A stretch of 64,000 bases of DNA from Verrucomicrobiota bacterium (lineage in GTDB: Bacteria; Verrucomicrobiota; Verrucomicrobiia; Opitutales; Opitutaceae): contig JACTNC010000050.1 of NCBI GenBank assembly GCA_014584295.1, positions 62,001 through 126,000 of the forward strand, given 5' to 3'. The number at the start of each line of letters is the position of its first letter. Positions within the stretch are counted from its first letter, which is position 1. The notes below the pieces were generated by a model. It was not told the origin of the DNA, searched no databases, and was given only the letters and a program-made list of their open reading frames with translations. Shown in pieces: positions 46,611-54,874 of this stretch. Made by a program: the position numbers and the translations under genes.

Positions 46611-47729
46611 TCAATCGAACGCCGCCGGGCGAACAACAGGAAAGGCCGAGTCGCCGACCACGGGATGATCACCTGTGACCGCGCGCCCGATGGCCTGTGC
46701 CGTGACAGGGGGAGCCGTCTGGCCGTTTGTCCACTTGCTCTCAATCAGGATCAATTTTGGCCGGTCGGGTATGCCACGCTCATGCCGAAGGAGCTGTCCA
46801 GCGAGCAGATCGAGTGCGGCGGCACCAATCCCCTCTGCATCCTGCAGAATTCCTGCCGTTGTTCCATCCGGACGTTCGACATCAAGGTCCGCATAGGAAA
46901 CATCATCCGGCACCCTGCGTCCGCTCGTTTTGAGCCACGGAACTATGCGATTGTCAGAGCCAATGACAGCGTCGAGATTGCAGCGGTCGACCCATTCAAG
47001 GAATGCACCTTCCTCGAGTTCGGCAGGCCGGTGGACGGCGGACAACTGTCCGCGTCCATCATTCAACATTTGAAGCATGTAGCCGGCAGTCCACAAACCC
47101 GTGACGCGGCGGTCCTGATCTCGCGCAAGGGCCAACCCGATTTTGCGGTGACCTCCCACAGCAAGCGCCGTGACAGCAGTTCGCGCCGAAGCCACATGAT
47201 TGTCGCTTGCCCTGTGCAGGTGCGGGGCGGTGAGGGTATAGGCTATCGCCACAGCGGAGAATTGGCTCCAGTCGAGGGCCAGCGAATTCGGCGCAGGCAG
47301 GGGGGCAATCATCACTCCGCTAATGCCGCGGGCGGAGACGATGTCGCTCAGGCGAGTGGCATGGCCATCGGCGTCTCCAAGCCAGAAATGATCAAGATGA
47401 TAGCCGGCAGCCGTGGCTCGCGCGCATGCGCCTTCGTAGGCGCGCCGAAAGAAGGGGATCCGTTTCCATCCGTCGCGTCTGGGGTGCGCGGTGATCCAGG
47501 CAAGGGTGACCCGGTCGGTAACGGGCTGGCCAGCGCGGATGGCGCTCATGGCCTCGGCCAAGAGTGGATTCGGTTTCCAGCCAAGGGCGAGAGCGAGTTT
47601 TTGAATGCGGGTGCGCGTCGGAGCAGGTATGCGGGGATGATTGCGAAGCGCCATCGAAACAGCAGCGACGGAGACCTCCGCACGTTGTGCGATCGAACGT
47701 AGTGAGGGACCGGATGCGTGGCGTCGCAT
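46611..47729 (-). CDS. LacI-family transcriptional regulator
   Basis: A 372-residue sugar-responsive regulator. The N-terminal HTH is SLRSIAQRAEVSVAAVSMALRNHPRI with the hinge helix TRTRIQKLALALGWKPNPLL. A periplasmic-binding-protein-like effector domain follows. It lies 257 bases upstream of the PIG-L/bsh operon on the same strand, so it may control it (inference). The effector is probably a glycoside or sugar. Confidence 0.93.
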   Translation of the reverse strand: MRRHASGPSLRSIAQRAEVSVAAVSMALRNHPRIPAPTRTRIQKLALALGWKPNPLLAEAMSAIRAGQPVTDRVTLAWITAHPRRDGWKRIPFFRRAYEGACARATAAGYHLDHFWLGDADGHATRLSDIVSARGISGVMIAPLPAPNSLALDWSQFSAVAIAYTLTAPHLHRASDNHVASARTAVTALAVGGHRKIGLALARDQDRRVTGLWTAGYMLQMLNDGRGQLSAVHRPAELEEGAFLEWVDRCNLDAVIGSDNRIVPWLKTSGRRVPDDVSYADLDVERPDGTTAGILQDAEGIGAAALDLLAGQLLRHERGIPDRPKLILIESKWTNGQTAPPVTAQAIGRAVTGDHPVVGDSAFPVVRPAAFD

Positions 47730-47797
47730 GCAGGAGGAGCAAATGCTAGAAGGACGGTTCCGTGCCGCCCCGAAGGGAGATCATGATGTCGGAATCA

Positions 47798-47825
47798 ACG
47801 TTAAGCAACACGCATCGCTTAACGT
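47798..47825. promoter_or_regulatory. Inverted repeat upstream of lacI, possible operator or terminator
   Basis: ACGTTAAGC and GCTTAACGT (9 perfect pairs) flank a 10-base spacer. It lies between the sensor-kinase stop (47836) and the lacI start (47729), both read on the minus strand. There is no T-tract after it. It could be a LacI-type autoregulatory operator or the 3' structure of the kinase mRNA. Confidence 0.45.
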
Positions 47826-47835
47826 CAAGCGCGGC

Positions 47836-50800
47836 TCAGGCCGATGGAAGCGCAACGTCACCCTTTCGGGCGGCAAAGTGCTTCCGGATCACTTCACCTA
47901 TCTCCTGAAGCTTTACGGGCTTGGAGACATAGTCGTCCATGCCTGCATTCAGGCAGGCTTCGCGGTCCCCCTGCAACGCATTGGCTGTGAGTGCAACGAT
48001 CGTTGGCTGCCGAGATTTCGGAAACATTGCCCGAATTTTCTTTGATGCCTCAAAGCCATCCATTTCCGGCATCTGGAGATCCATGAATACAAGTTCGTAA
48101 GGTTGGCGCTCAAGTGCGGCAAGCGCCTCCAGTCCATTTGCCGCCGTCGCTGCACGATAGCCGAGCCGTTCCAGAAATCTCAGTGCGACCTTTTGATTCA
48201 CGGGGTTGTCTTCAACAACGAGCACGCTGAGGGGGATTTCGCTTGCAAGGCAATGTGGGGCTGCAGCCGGAACGCTCTCAACTGCGGGTTTGCGATTTGA
48301 CGCCATGATTGCAGCCAGCGCCCGGAGCAGAGATTGCGTCTTGAGAGGCTTGGCCGCCGTGGCGACCGTCGCGTGGGTATGAAAATGTCCGGAATTCTTG
48401 CCAATCGGCATAAGCAGTACGGTGGGTAGGCCCAGCGTTGCCAGTTGTGAGGCAAAGGATTCACCTTGCGCCGAAGAAAGGAGACCGAAGTCGACGATCA
48501 CAGCAGCAGGTTTCGCTTTCGCAATGGATGCCGCTGCTGCCTCGATGGATTCAGCGATATCCGGAACCGCCTCGCCAGCGCGGAGGAGGCGAGCAAGGCG
48601 CTGAAGTGTACGCGAGTCGTCGTCGACGCAGAGCACTTTTTGGTATGCCAGTTCCCTGGGCACCGAGAGCTGGAGGACATCCGGAACCTGGGATAGCGCG
48701 TCGATTGGGATTATGAACGAGAAAACAGATCCGCGATTGAGTTCACTTTCAACAGTGATCGTTCCACCCATGAGTGAAGTGAGACGCTGACAGATTGCCA
48801 GACCCAGTCCGGTGCCTCCATATTTTCTGGTCGTCGAGGAGTCCACCTGGCTGAATGGCTTGAAGAGCCGGTCAACTCTTTCCGGTGGTATGCCGATTCC
48901 CGTGTCGTGGACCGAGAATCGCACCCATGTGCGGTTCGGATCATGCGATGCGCTGGCAGGCGGTGCGACGATCGCAACCTCCACCGCAACCGTCCCAGCG
49001 GGGGTGAACTTGACAGCATTATTGACGAGGTTGACAAGAATCTGGCGAAGGCGGGTCGCATCTCCGGAAATCCAATCCGGAACGCCCTCGTGAATGAGGT
49101 AGGTCAATTCGACGTTTCTGACCGCGGCCGCCATCGCGAAGAGATCGAATGCCTCCTCAATGCAGGCCTGCAGGTCGACCGGCTGCTGTTCGAGCTCCAT
49201 CTTGCCTGACTCGATCTTCGAGAAATCAAGGATGTCGTTGATGATGGTAAGAAGGGCCTCGCCCGACGATCGTATGGTCGCGACGTAGTCGGCCTGCTCC
49301 GGAGAAAGTGGAGTTTCGAGCAGCAGGCTGGTCATCCCGATCACACCGTTCATCGGCGTGCGGATCTCGTGCGACATCGAAGCCAGGAATTCACTCTTGG
49401 CACGCGACGCATCGTCGGCTTCCGCCTTTGCCTTGCGCAGGGCATTCTCGGTGGCAACGCGGCCCGTGATATCCGCCTCGATGGCGATGAAGTTTTCGAG
49501 CACGCCTTGTTCATTCCTGACCGGCTGGATTTCCAGATGTACGTGGTACTTGCGTCCCGATTTGGAGTAGTTGACGAGATCGGTAGAAATGCCCTCGCCG
49601 CGTTCCATCGCAGATCTCACGCGCCGCACGACACGGGGATCGCTTTCTGGTCCCATCATGAAGAACTGGGGGCCGCGCCCGACAACCTCGGCGAGGGTGT
49701 ATTCCATGACGCGCAGGAATGATTCATTCACCCACTCAATGGTGCCGTCCGGCTTGGCAATAATGACAAGATTGTCGGTTCGCGAAGCGACGAGGGAGAG
49801 CTTGCGCGCTGCAGACTGGCTTTCGCGGAGCGCGTGCTCGCTCGCCTTGAGGGAAGTGATATCTTGAATAGTGCCAACAATGCGCGTGGGAACACCAGGC
49901 TGGCCATTGGCAGTGAATCCTCGTGAGCGGGCGTATACCCAGCGCCACGAGCCGTCGGCAACTCGGATTCGGTACTCCGGATCGATGAAGTTTCGTTCAC
50001 CGCGGAGGTGCAGGTTCCACGCATCCCTGTAACGCTCGAGGTCGTCCGGATGAACCAGCGACTCCCAAACTTCATTTGTCATGGGAGCCGAGGATGGATC
50101 GAGACCGACGATCGACCAGATGCCGGGGCTGTAATAGACACGGTTTGTTGCGAGCTGCCACTCGAAAATTCCAAGCAGCGTGGAGTCCAGTGCCAGGCGA
50201 AGGCGTTCGTCCGATACCTTCAGCATACCTTCAACCCGCCGTCTTTCGTCGTTCTCGGCCAACAGCCGCCTGTTCGATTGTTCGGCTGCCCTCAGACCCG
50301 AACGGGCAGCCCTGGCAAGGTGCACTGAAAGGCCGAGAAGGAAGCTGATGCCGATTCCGGCGATCAGCGCCAGTTCCGGCAGATAGCGCCGGTTCGAGCG
50401 TAGAAGTGCAAGAGTAGGGGAGAGTTCAATGCGAACACGTCGGTCGTGGACGGTGAATGTCTTCACAATGGCCTCATCCTGAATCCCGGTCGCATCGTCG
50501 ACCGCGGGGTAGACCCTTATGCCGTCTATCAGGACGGAACAATGGTAGCGTCCTGCGAGCTTCATCTTCATGTCGATAGCGCCGAAAAAGCGGCGGTAGG
50601 TAAATTCGGCACCGACGTATCCGACAACTCGGTTCTCGTTCAGGAGTGGAGCGAAGATGACAAACCCGAGCCCCATTCCTGGGATTTCGAGCGTACGGGA
50701 TACCGCCGCAGTAAGTGTGTTCTCAGCGATATTGAGCGTCTCGCGTCGCACAGCCTCCTGATCATAGGTAACTCCCAGAGAGCCCTCGTTACCGCGGAGC

Positions 50801-51768
50801 GGAAAGATCCGGACAGGATTGCGTGTTGCGTCGAGCAGGACGATCGAGTGCGCCCCCGGCGAATCTGCAAGATGCGCCGCGGCATCGGCGTCGCGCACTG
50901 CGGGTGCTAGGTCTGAATCTGCTCCCCAGCGCCGCCCCAATCGGGCAAACGCCCCCGCCTGCCTGTCTAGTTCAAGGTCCGTTGCGCTTGCGAATCCATT
51001 GAGCTGAAACTCCGTGTTGGTGCGGCCATATTCGATATCACGAGTCCTCAGCCCCGAGGCAAAGATGAGAGTAAGCGCCATCGAACCGGCGATTACCGGC
51101 AACGGAATCCATGCCGGAGCACCAGGCCTAACTTTCGAGGCCTCCCTCCAGGCAAATACCATGCTCGTTGCCCCGAGTCCAAGGAGCGAGGCCGCGCTTA
51201 TGGGTGCGAGTTCCGGCGAGGTTCCCCAAACATAGATTGGTGGGAGATTCAACAGATATCCAACCGTCGTTGCAAATCCAACTGCCAGCGACACGGTTCC
51301 CATCAAGGCAAGCGCGGGTGTGCGGTAACGCGGACGTTTCCGTTTGGCCAGCCATGCAATGAGTACTCCCCCTGCCAGGAATCCAAAGGCAAGCATCAGC
51401 GGGAATCGCACCTCTGTCGTATTTTCGATGCTTTGCGGATTCTGTACAATCTCCCGGCCGAGAGCGCTGGACTGACGAACGACAAACTCCCAGACGGCCA
51501 ATCCTCCAAATGCAGCAGGCACAAGTGCAGCCCATGCGGCGGCGCGAAGACCGAGGTAGTATCCGAGTAAAGCAGCGCCAAAAAATATCAGACCCGAGCC
51601 CGACTTAATCCTTACGTGGAAATCTCCCCCATGGAGTGCAGCTGGCAATTCGGGGATTGATGACCACCCCGACAATATCGCCACCCCCAGGACAATCAGC
51701 GCTACCGCTGAAATTGCGGATAGGCGCCGAAGCCACTGGATTTGAGGGAGCGTGGGAAGGGATGCCAT
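47836..51768 (-). CDS. Hybrid sensor histidine kinase with CHASE, PAS and two receiver domains
   Basis: A 1310-residue membrane kinase. The N-terminus has about eight hydrophobic helices (to about 250, MASE-like). A periplasmic CHASE-type domain follows (about 255-430), with VRIFPLRGNEGSLGVTYDQ typical of it. Two PAS regions are near 510-640 and 660-790. The dimerisation/phosphoacceptor motif SHEIRTPMNG has His800. ATPase motifs are NLVNNAVKFTP, DTGIGIPP and GGTGLGLA (about 955-990). Two receiver domains follow: the first from about 1044 (Asp1093 in VDFGLL), the second from about 1181 (Asp1230 in FMDLQMPEMDG). No response regulator gene is adjacent, so it is probably an orphan hybrid kinase. 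Confidence 0.93.
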   Translation of the reverse strand: MASLPTLPQIQWLRRLSAISAVALIVLGVAILSGWSSIPELPAALHGGDFHVRIKSGSGLIFFGAALLGYYLGLRAAAWAALVPAAFGGLAVWEFVVRQSSALGREIVQNPQSIENTTEVRFPLMLAFGFLAGGVLIAWLAKRKRPRYRTPALALMGTVSLAVGFATTVGYLLNLPPIYVWGTSPELAPISAASLLGLGATSMVFAWREASKVRPGAPAWIPLPVIAGSMALTLIFASGLRTRDIEYGRTNTEFQLNGFASATDLELDRQAGAFARLGRRWGADSDLAPAVRDADAAAHLADSPGAHSIVLLDATRNPVRIFPLRGNEGSLGVTYDQEAVRRETLNIAENTLTAAVSRTLEIPGMGLGFVIFAPLLNENRVVGYVGAEFTYRRFFGAIDMKMKLAGRYHCSVLIDGIRVYPAVDDATGIQDEAIVKTFTVHDRRVRIELSPTLALLRSNRRYLPELALIAGIGISFLLGLSVHLARAARSGLRAAEQSNRRLLAENDERRRVEGMLKVSDERLRLALDSTLLGIFEWQLATNRVYYSPGIWSIVGLDPSSAPMTNEVWESLVHPDDLERYRDAWNLHLRGERNFIDPEYRIRVADGSWRWVYARSRGFTANGQPGVPTRIVGTIQDITSLKASEHALRESQSAARKLSLVASRTDNLVIIAKPDGTIEWVNESFLRVMEYTLAEVVGRGPQFFMMGPESDPRVVRRVRSAMERGEGISTDLVNYSKSGRKYHVHLEIQPVRNEQGVLENFIAIEADITGRVATENALRKAKAEADDASRAKSEFLASMSHEIRTPMNGVIGMTSLLLETPLSPEQADYVATIRSSGEALLTIINDILDFSKIESGKMELEQQPVDLQACIEEAFDLFAMAAAVRNVELTYLIHEGVPDWISGDATRLRQILVNLVNNAVKFTPAGTVAVEVAIVAPPASASHDPNRTWVRFSVHDTGIGIPPERVDRLFKPFSQVDSSTTRKYGGTGLGLAICQRLTSLMGGTITVESELNRGSVFSFIIPIDALSQVPDVLQLSVPRELAYQKVLCVDDDSRTLQRLARLLRAGEAVPDIAESIEAAAASIAKAKPAAVIVDFGLLSSAQGESFASQLATLGLPTVLLMPIGKNSGHFHTHATVATAAKPLKTQSLLRALAAIMASNRKPAVESVPAAAPHCLASEIPLSVLVVEDNPVNQKVALRFLERLGYRAATAANGLEALAALERQPYELVFMDLQMPEMDGFEASKKIRAMFPKSRQPTIVALTANALQGDREACLNAGMDDYVSKPVKLQEIGEVIRKHFAARKGDVALPSA

Positions 51769-51921
51769 CAGAGGACTGTGCTAATCAATTTATAGCGTCA
51801 CATCATGGGGATTGCTGAGGGAATGAGCAGCCCGCGTTGACTTGATCCCATTGAACACCCGATCCACGGACCCAGCTAGTATAGAGCAAGTCAATAGCAA
51901 CCAGCACATTTATCGGATATT

Positions 51922-51933
51922 ATTCCATGGAAT
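51922..51933. other. 12-bp perfect palindrome in the kinase upstream region
   Basis: ATTCCATGGAAT lies about 155 bases upstream of the kinase start, in the 234-base gap between the AsmA-like gene and the kinase gene. It might be a regulator site; nothing else distinctive is seen in the gap. Confidence 0.25.
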
Positions 51934-52002
51934 CCAACGAATTCCTGAAGCCTCGGGCCTTATCGGTTTCGAGGCATTCACGCAATCTCTTTTCAGCATA
52001 CA

Positions 52003-54795
52003 CTATTTTTCTGGCGGAAGAGGTGAGTCTGGCGGCGATGACTCTTCGCCGCGCAGGGCGCGTAGCAAACTCGAGGGACCATAGACAAAGCTCCAGTTGG
52101 GATTGTCGAGTCGGCCAGTGAGCTTGAACTCGAGGACTTGGGAAAGCGGTGAGAGAACGAGCCCCACAGCATTGCTGAGAATAAAATTGTCCTGCCCGAA
52201 GGGAAACAGTTTTGCTTTCACATCGAGCGCACTTCTGTCGAGCAGGTAGTCACCCTTTGCATCGATGAGGGCACGGGGACCTGTCACCCGAATTTGGGAA
52301 AAATCGAGTCTTGGCCCTTGGATCGTGAAGTTTGCCTGCAATGCATCGAGCTTGAGCGTGGTGAAGTTGAACAGCGTCCGTTTGAGAACCTGCGACAGGA
52401 CACCGAACAGGTTGATCTCAGCCAGGTCTGCGCCGGTGAGCTGCGCATTTCCCTGTCCTTGATAGCTCAAAAGGTTGTCGAATATCCCGTCTGCAGATAT
52501 GGCGACATCAATGCGGCCGGCAGCAATCTGTTTTTGGAGTTTGCTCTCCTTCGGAATATCACGTTTGGCGCGCTTCGCGCTGAATTCTTCAAGTGTTCGT
52601 ATCGCATCACCAAGTCCTGCATTCTTCACCCGGAGATCAAAGCCAAGGCGTCGGCTGCCTTCCTTCCCGCTGAGGTGGAATCGTCCCTCTGCTGTTCCTT
52701 TTGCGAACCCGGTGGCAAATGGATCCAGCACAATGTCGTCATCCTTGATGGTTCCGCTCACTGAAACGTCTTCAAGGGGAAACTCGTAGTAGCTTCCAGC
52801 ACCTGCCGCATAGAAAGCGAGGCTCACATCTCTGTGCTCCCCCTTAGGACCACCTGGGCCGTCGAGGTGGCCGTGCAGCTTGAGTTGCGGAGGGTGCGAA
52901 AAGGAAAATGGCTCCACAATGCCCAATCCCTCGATCCCGATCACGCGTGCTGCATCGGCAAGATTGACATTCGACGTCGCATCGAATTCCAGTCTTGACC
53001 AAAGCTTCTTCTCCCAATTCACGGCGCGCGCAAATTTGCCATAAGCAGTTCGATCGCCCTGATTCACACGAAAATAGAGCGCGTCATAGAAGTGTGGACG
53101 CACCAGGAGCCGCGTTCGCGCCTGATCAAACCAGATTCCATGAATGGCGGTCGGTCCGTTTTCGACTGCGACAAACACCGACAAGTCCGCATTGCGTCCC
53201 CAGCGTCCTTGGATGTCGACGGAAGCTGAGGGCACCGATTTTGTGAAATCAAAGTTCTCCCAGAAGGTCGGCCACCAGTCATGAAACCATCCACTGATAC
53301 CCTCGGGGCGGAGCTGGCCGTCAAGCAGGAAGCGGAAATCCATGGTGTCCGTATCCATCCAATAACTCCCCTTGGCGATGCTGGGACCTTGTTTCAGAAT
53401 GATGTCGTCGAAGCGCAACGAGGTGCCAGCCAGTTCAAACGTGGCACTTGCCTGATCCAGAGCGACCTTGTGCGCGATCACCGAGTCTGTGGATATCCGC
53501 CCATGGCATCGCTGCAGTTTCCAACCTTTGTCCAGGGCAATCTCCGCAAGCAGCCGCGGGTTGGAAGTTAGGGTCAGTTCCTTCTCAAGCGAGCGTTTGA
53601 GGATGCCGCCAGCCCATTCAACAATCTGTGGAGACACCCTCGCGTCCAGGCGCAGGTCAACATGTCCCTTGTTCGTATCCAGCGATCGAATATCCACCCT
53701 CCATGGCTCGCCGCCGATCCTAGCGGTGATCGACGTGTCCAGGCTGGGAAACTTGGTCTCTAGCCCAACCGCGTCCGCCGACCAAGGGGCAGCGGCGAGC
53801 TTCGCAATGCGCGCTTTGAGAGCAAGGGGAGTAAGCCCGGTGAAGTTTCGATCGAGCTTCGCGACCAGCAGAGCATCCGTGTCGTGGGCGAATCTGCCCT
53901 CCACATCCTGAACGCGATCCGCTGCGCAGGCGATCTGGATATCCTTCGCTCCATCGCCTCCTATTGGAATGAGCGTTTGCACCGTCAGGCCTTCCAGCGA
54001 GGCAGAGCCTCCGACTGAGCGGGTCCAGTTTTCCGGGATACGAAAATGGCTTGAGGTAAAATCAACCTCCGCCGTGCCGAAAAGGCCTTTGGTCAAACCA
54101 TCCCGGAGTACGACATTCAAGCGCGCATCGTCGAAGTGCTCAAGCCACGCCAAGGAGGGCTGAACCTGGCGCATCTGTCTCAGGTAAATCTGGATGCCGT
54201 CCCTCCAGAGATCGTCAATACCCGTTCGCTGGAGGCTCCGAGGTTTGCGCGGAAGATTTAGCTTACCGTGAGTCGCAATCGCGAGGTTTCCGAACTGTGC
54301 ATAAAATCCGGAAATCGTAAGTGTCGACCCCTCGGAGGACAGGTGCAACGAGATGTCCCTGAAGGTTTGCTCCGCACGCCCCGTTGGGGAATGCATCGAG
54401 GGAAGCCACAGTGTCGCGCCTTCGACTTCGACCTCCAAAGGTTCAAAACGCCCGACGGAAAGCCAGCGCGGATCAAACCGTACGAATACCGATGCTGCAT
54501 CCAGCAACGGCTCCGCGAGGGTGGGGTGCAGGATTCTCAGATCTCTCACCCATATGCGGCCACTTGTATCAAGGACAGTCGGTCCAAAGCTTCCGCGAAT
54601 CCCGATGCGGGCCAGTCGGATCTCAATCTGTGAACGCGCCCAGGCCGGAAGTGCCAGTTCCCTGCTCGTCGCGATGGTTCCCTGAATTAAGATGAGCACC
54701 ACAAGTGCGAGCCAGAAGGTCCAAAGCAGTGCCGTGGACAGGCAGGTCGTGCAATACCATGTCGTAACCCGAAGGAGTTTCAGGACGCGTTTCAC
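52003..54795 (-). CDS. AsmA-like envelope protein
   Basis: A 930-residue inner-membrane-anchored periplasmic protein. The N-terminal helix is at about 20-42 (LLWTFWLALVVLILIQGTIA). The rest is beta-rich, as in the AsmA/TamB/YhdP group of proteins that bridge the two membranes and move lipids. An AsmA-like C-terminal region is visible from about 740 (GLGDAIRTLEEFSAKRAKRD ... FNFTTLKLDALQANFTIQGP ... LDNPNWSFVYGP). Start is GTG. It comes 79 bases after the DUF4340 gene and ends the block of ABC transporter genes. An envelope lipid role is inferred. Confidence 0.85.
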   Translation of the reverse strand: MKRVLKLLRVTTWYCTTCLSTALLWTFWLALVVLILIQGTIATSRELALPAWARSQIEIRLARIGIRGSFGPTVLDTSGRIWVRDLRILHPTLAEPLLDAASVFVRFDPRWLSVGRFEPLEVEVEGATLWLPSMHSPTGRAEQTFRDISLHLSSEGSTLTISGFYAQFGNLAIATHGKLNLPRKPRSLQRTGIDDLWRDGIQIYLRQMRQVQPSLAWLEHFDDARLNVVLRDGLTKGLFGTAEVDFTSSHFRIPENWTRSVGGSASLEGLTVQTLIPIGGDGAKDIQIACAADRVQDVEGRFAHDTDALLVAKLDRNFTGLTPLALKARIAKLAAAPWSADAVGLETKFPSLDTSITARIGGEPWRVDIRSLDTNKGHVDLRLDARVSPQIVEWAGGILKRSLEKELTLTSNPRLLAEIALDKGWKLQRCHGRISTDSVIAHKVALDQASATFELAGTSLRFDDIILKQGPSIAKGSYWMDTDTMDFRFLLDGQLRPEGISGWFHDWWPTFWENFDFTKSVPSASVDIQGRWGRNADLSVFVAVENGPTAIHGIWFDQARTRLLVRPHFYDALYFRVNQGDRTAYGKFARAVNWEKKLWSRLEFDATSNVNLADAARVIGIEGLGIVEPFSFSHPPQLKLHGHLDGPGGPKGEHRDVSLAFYAAGAGSYYEFPLEDVSVSGTIKDDDIVLDPFATGFAKGTAEGRFHLSGKEGSRRLGFDLRVKNAGLGDAIRTLEEFSAKRAKRDIPKESKLQKQIAAGRIDVAISADGIFDNLLSYQGQGNAQLTGADLAEINLFGVLSQVLKRTLFNFTTLKLDALQANFTIQGPRLDFSQIRVTGPRALIDAKGDYLLDRSALDVKAKLFPFGQDNFILSNAVGLVLSPLSQVLEFKLTGRLDNPNWSFVYGPSSLLRALRGEESSPPDSPLPPEK

Positions 54796-54874
54796 GATAT
54801 GCCGATTGTACCCGTTCGTTCAAGGGCCTGCCGGTTTCGCTCGGCTGGCCGATTGGAGTCGTTTCGTGTCTGCC

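Noticed and set aside
46422-47702. 426-codon frame on the plus strand opposite the LacI gene
   Set aside because: High-GC antisense shadow; the minus-strand LacI protein has an intact HTH and effector domain.
47743-48045. Plus-strand ATG with a near-perfect AGGAGG ribosome-binding site, opposite the kinase C-terminus
   Set aside because: The product is antisense to the conserved second receiver domain and has no protein-like features; the AGGAGG is probably chance, though an expressed antisense peptide cannot be excluded.
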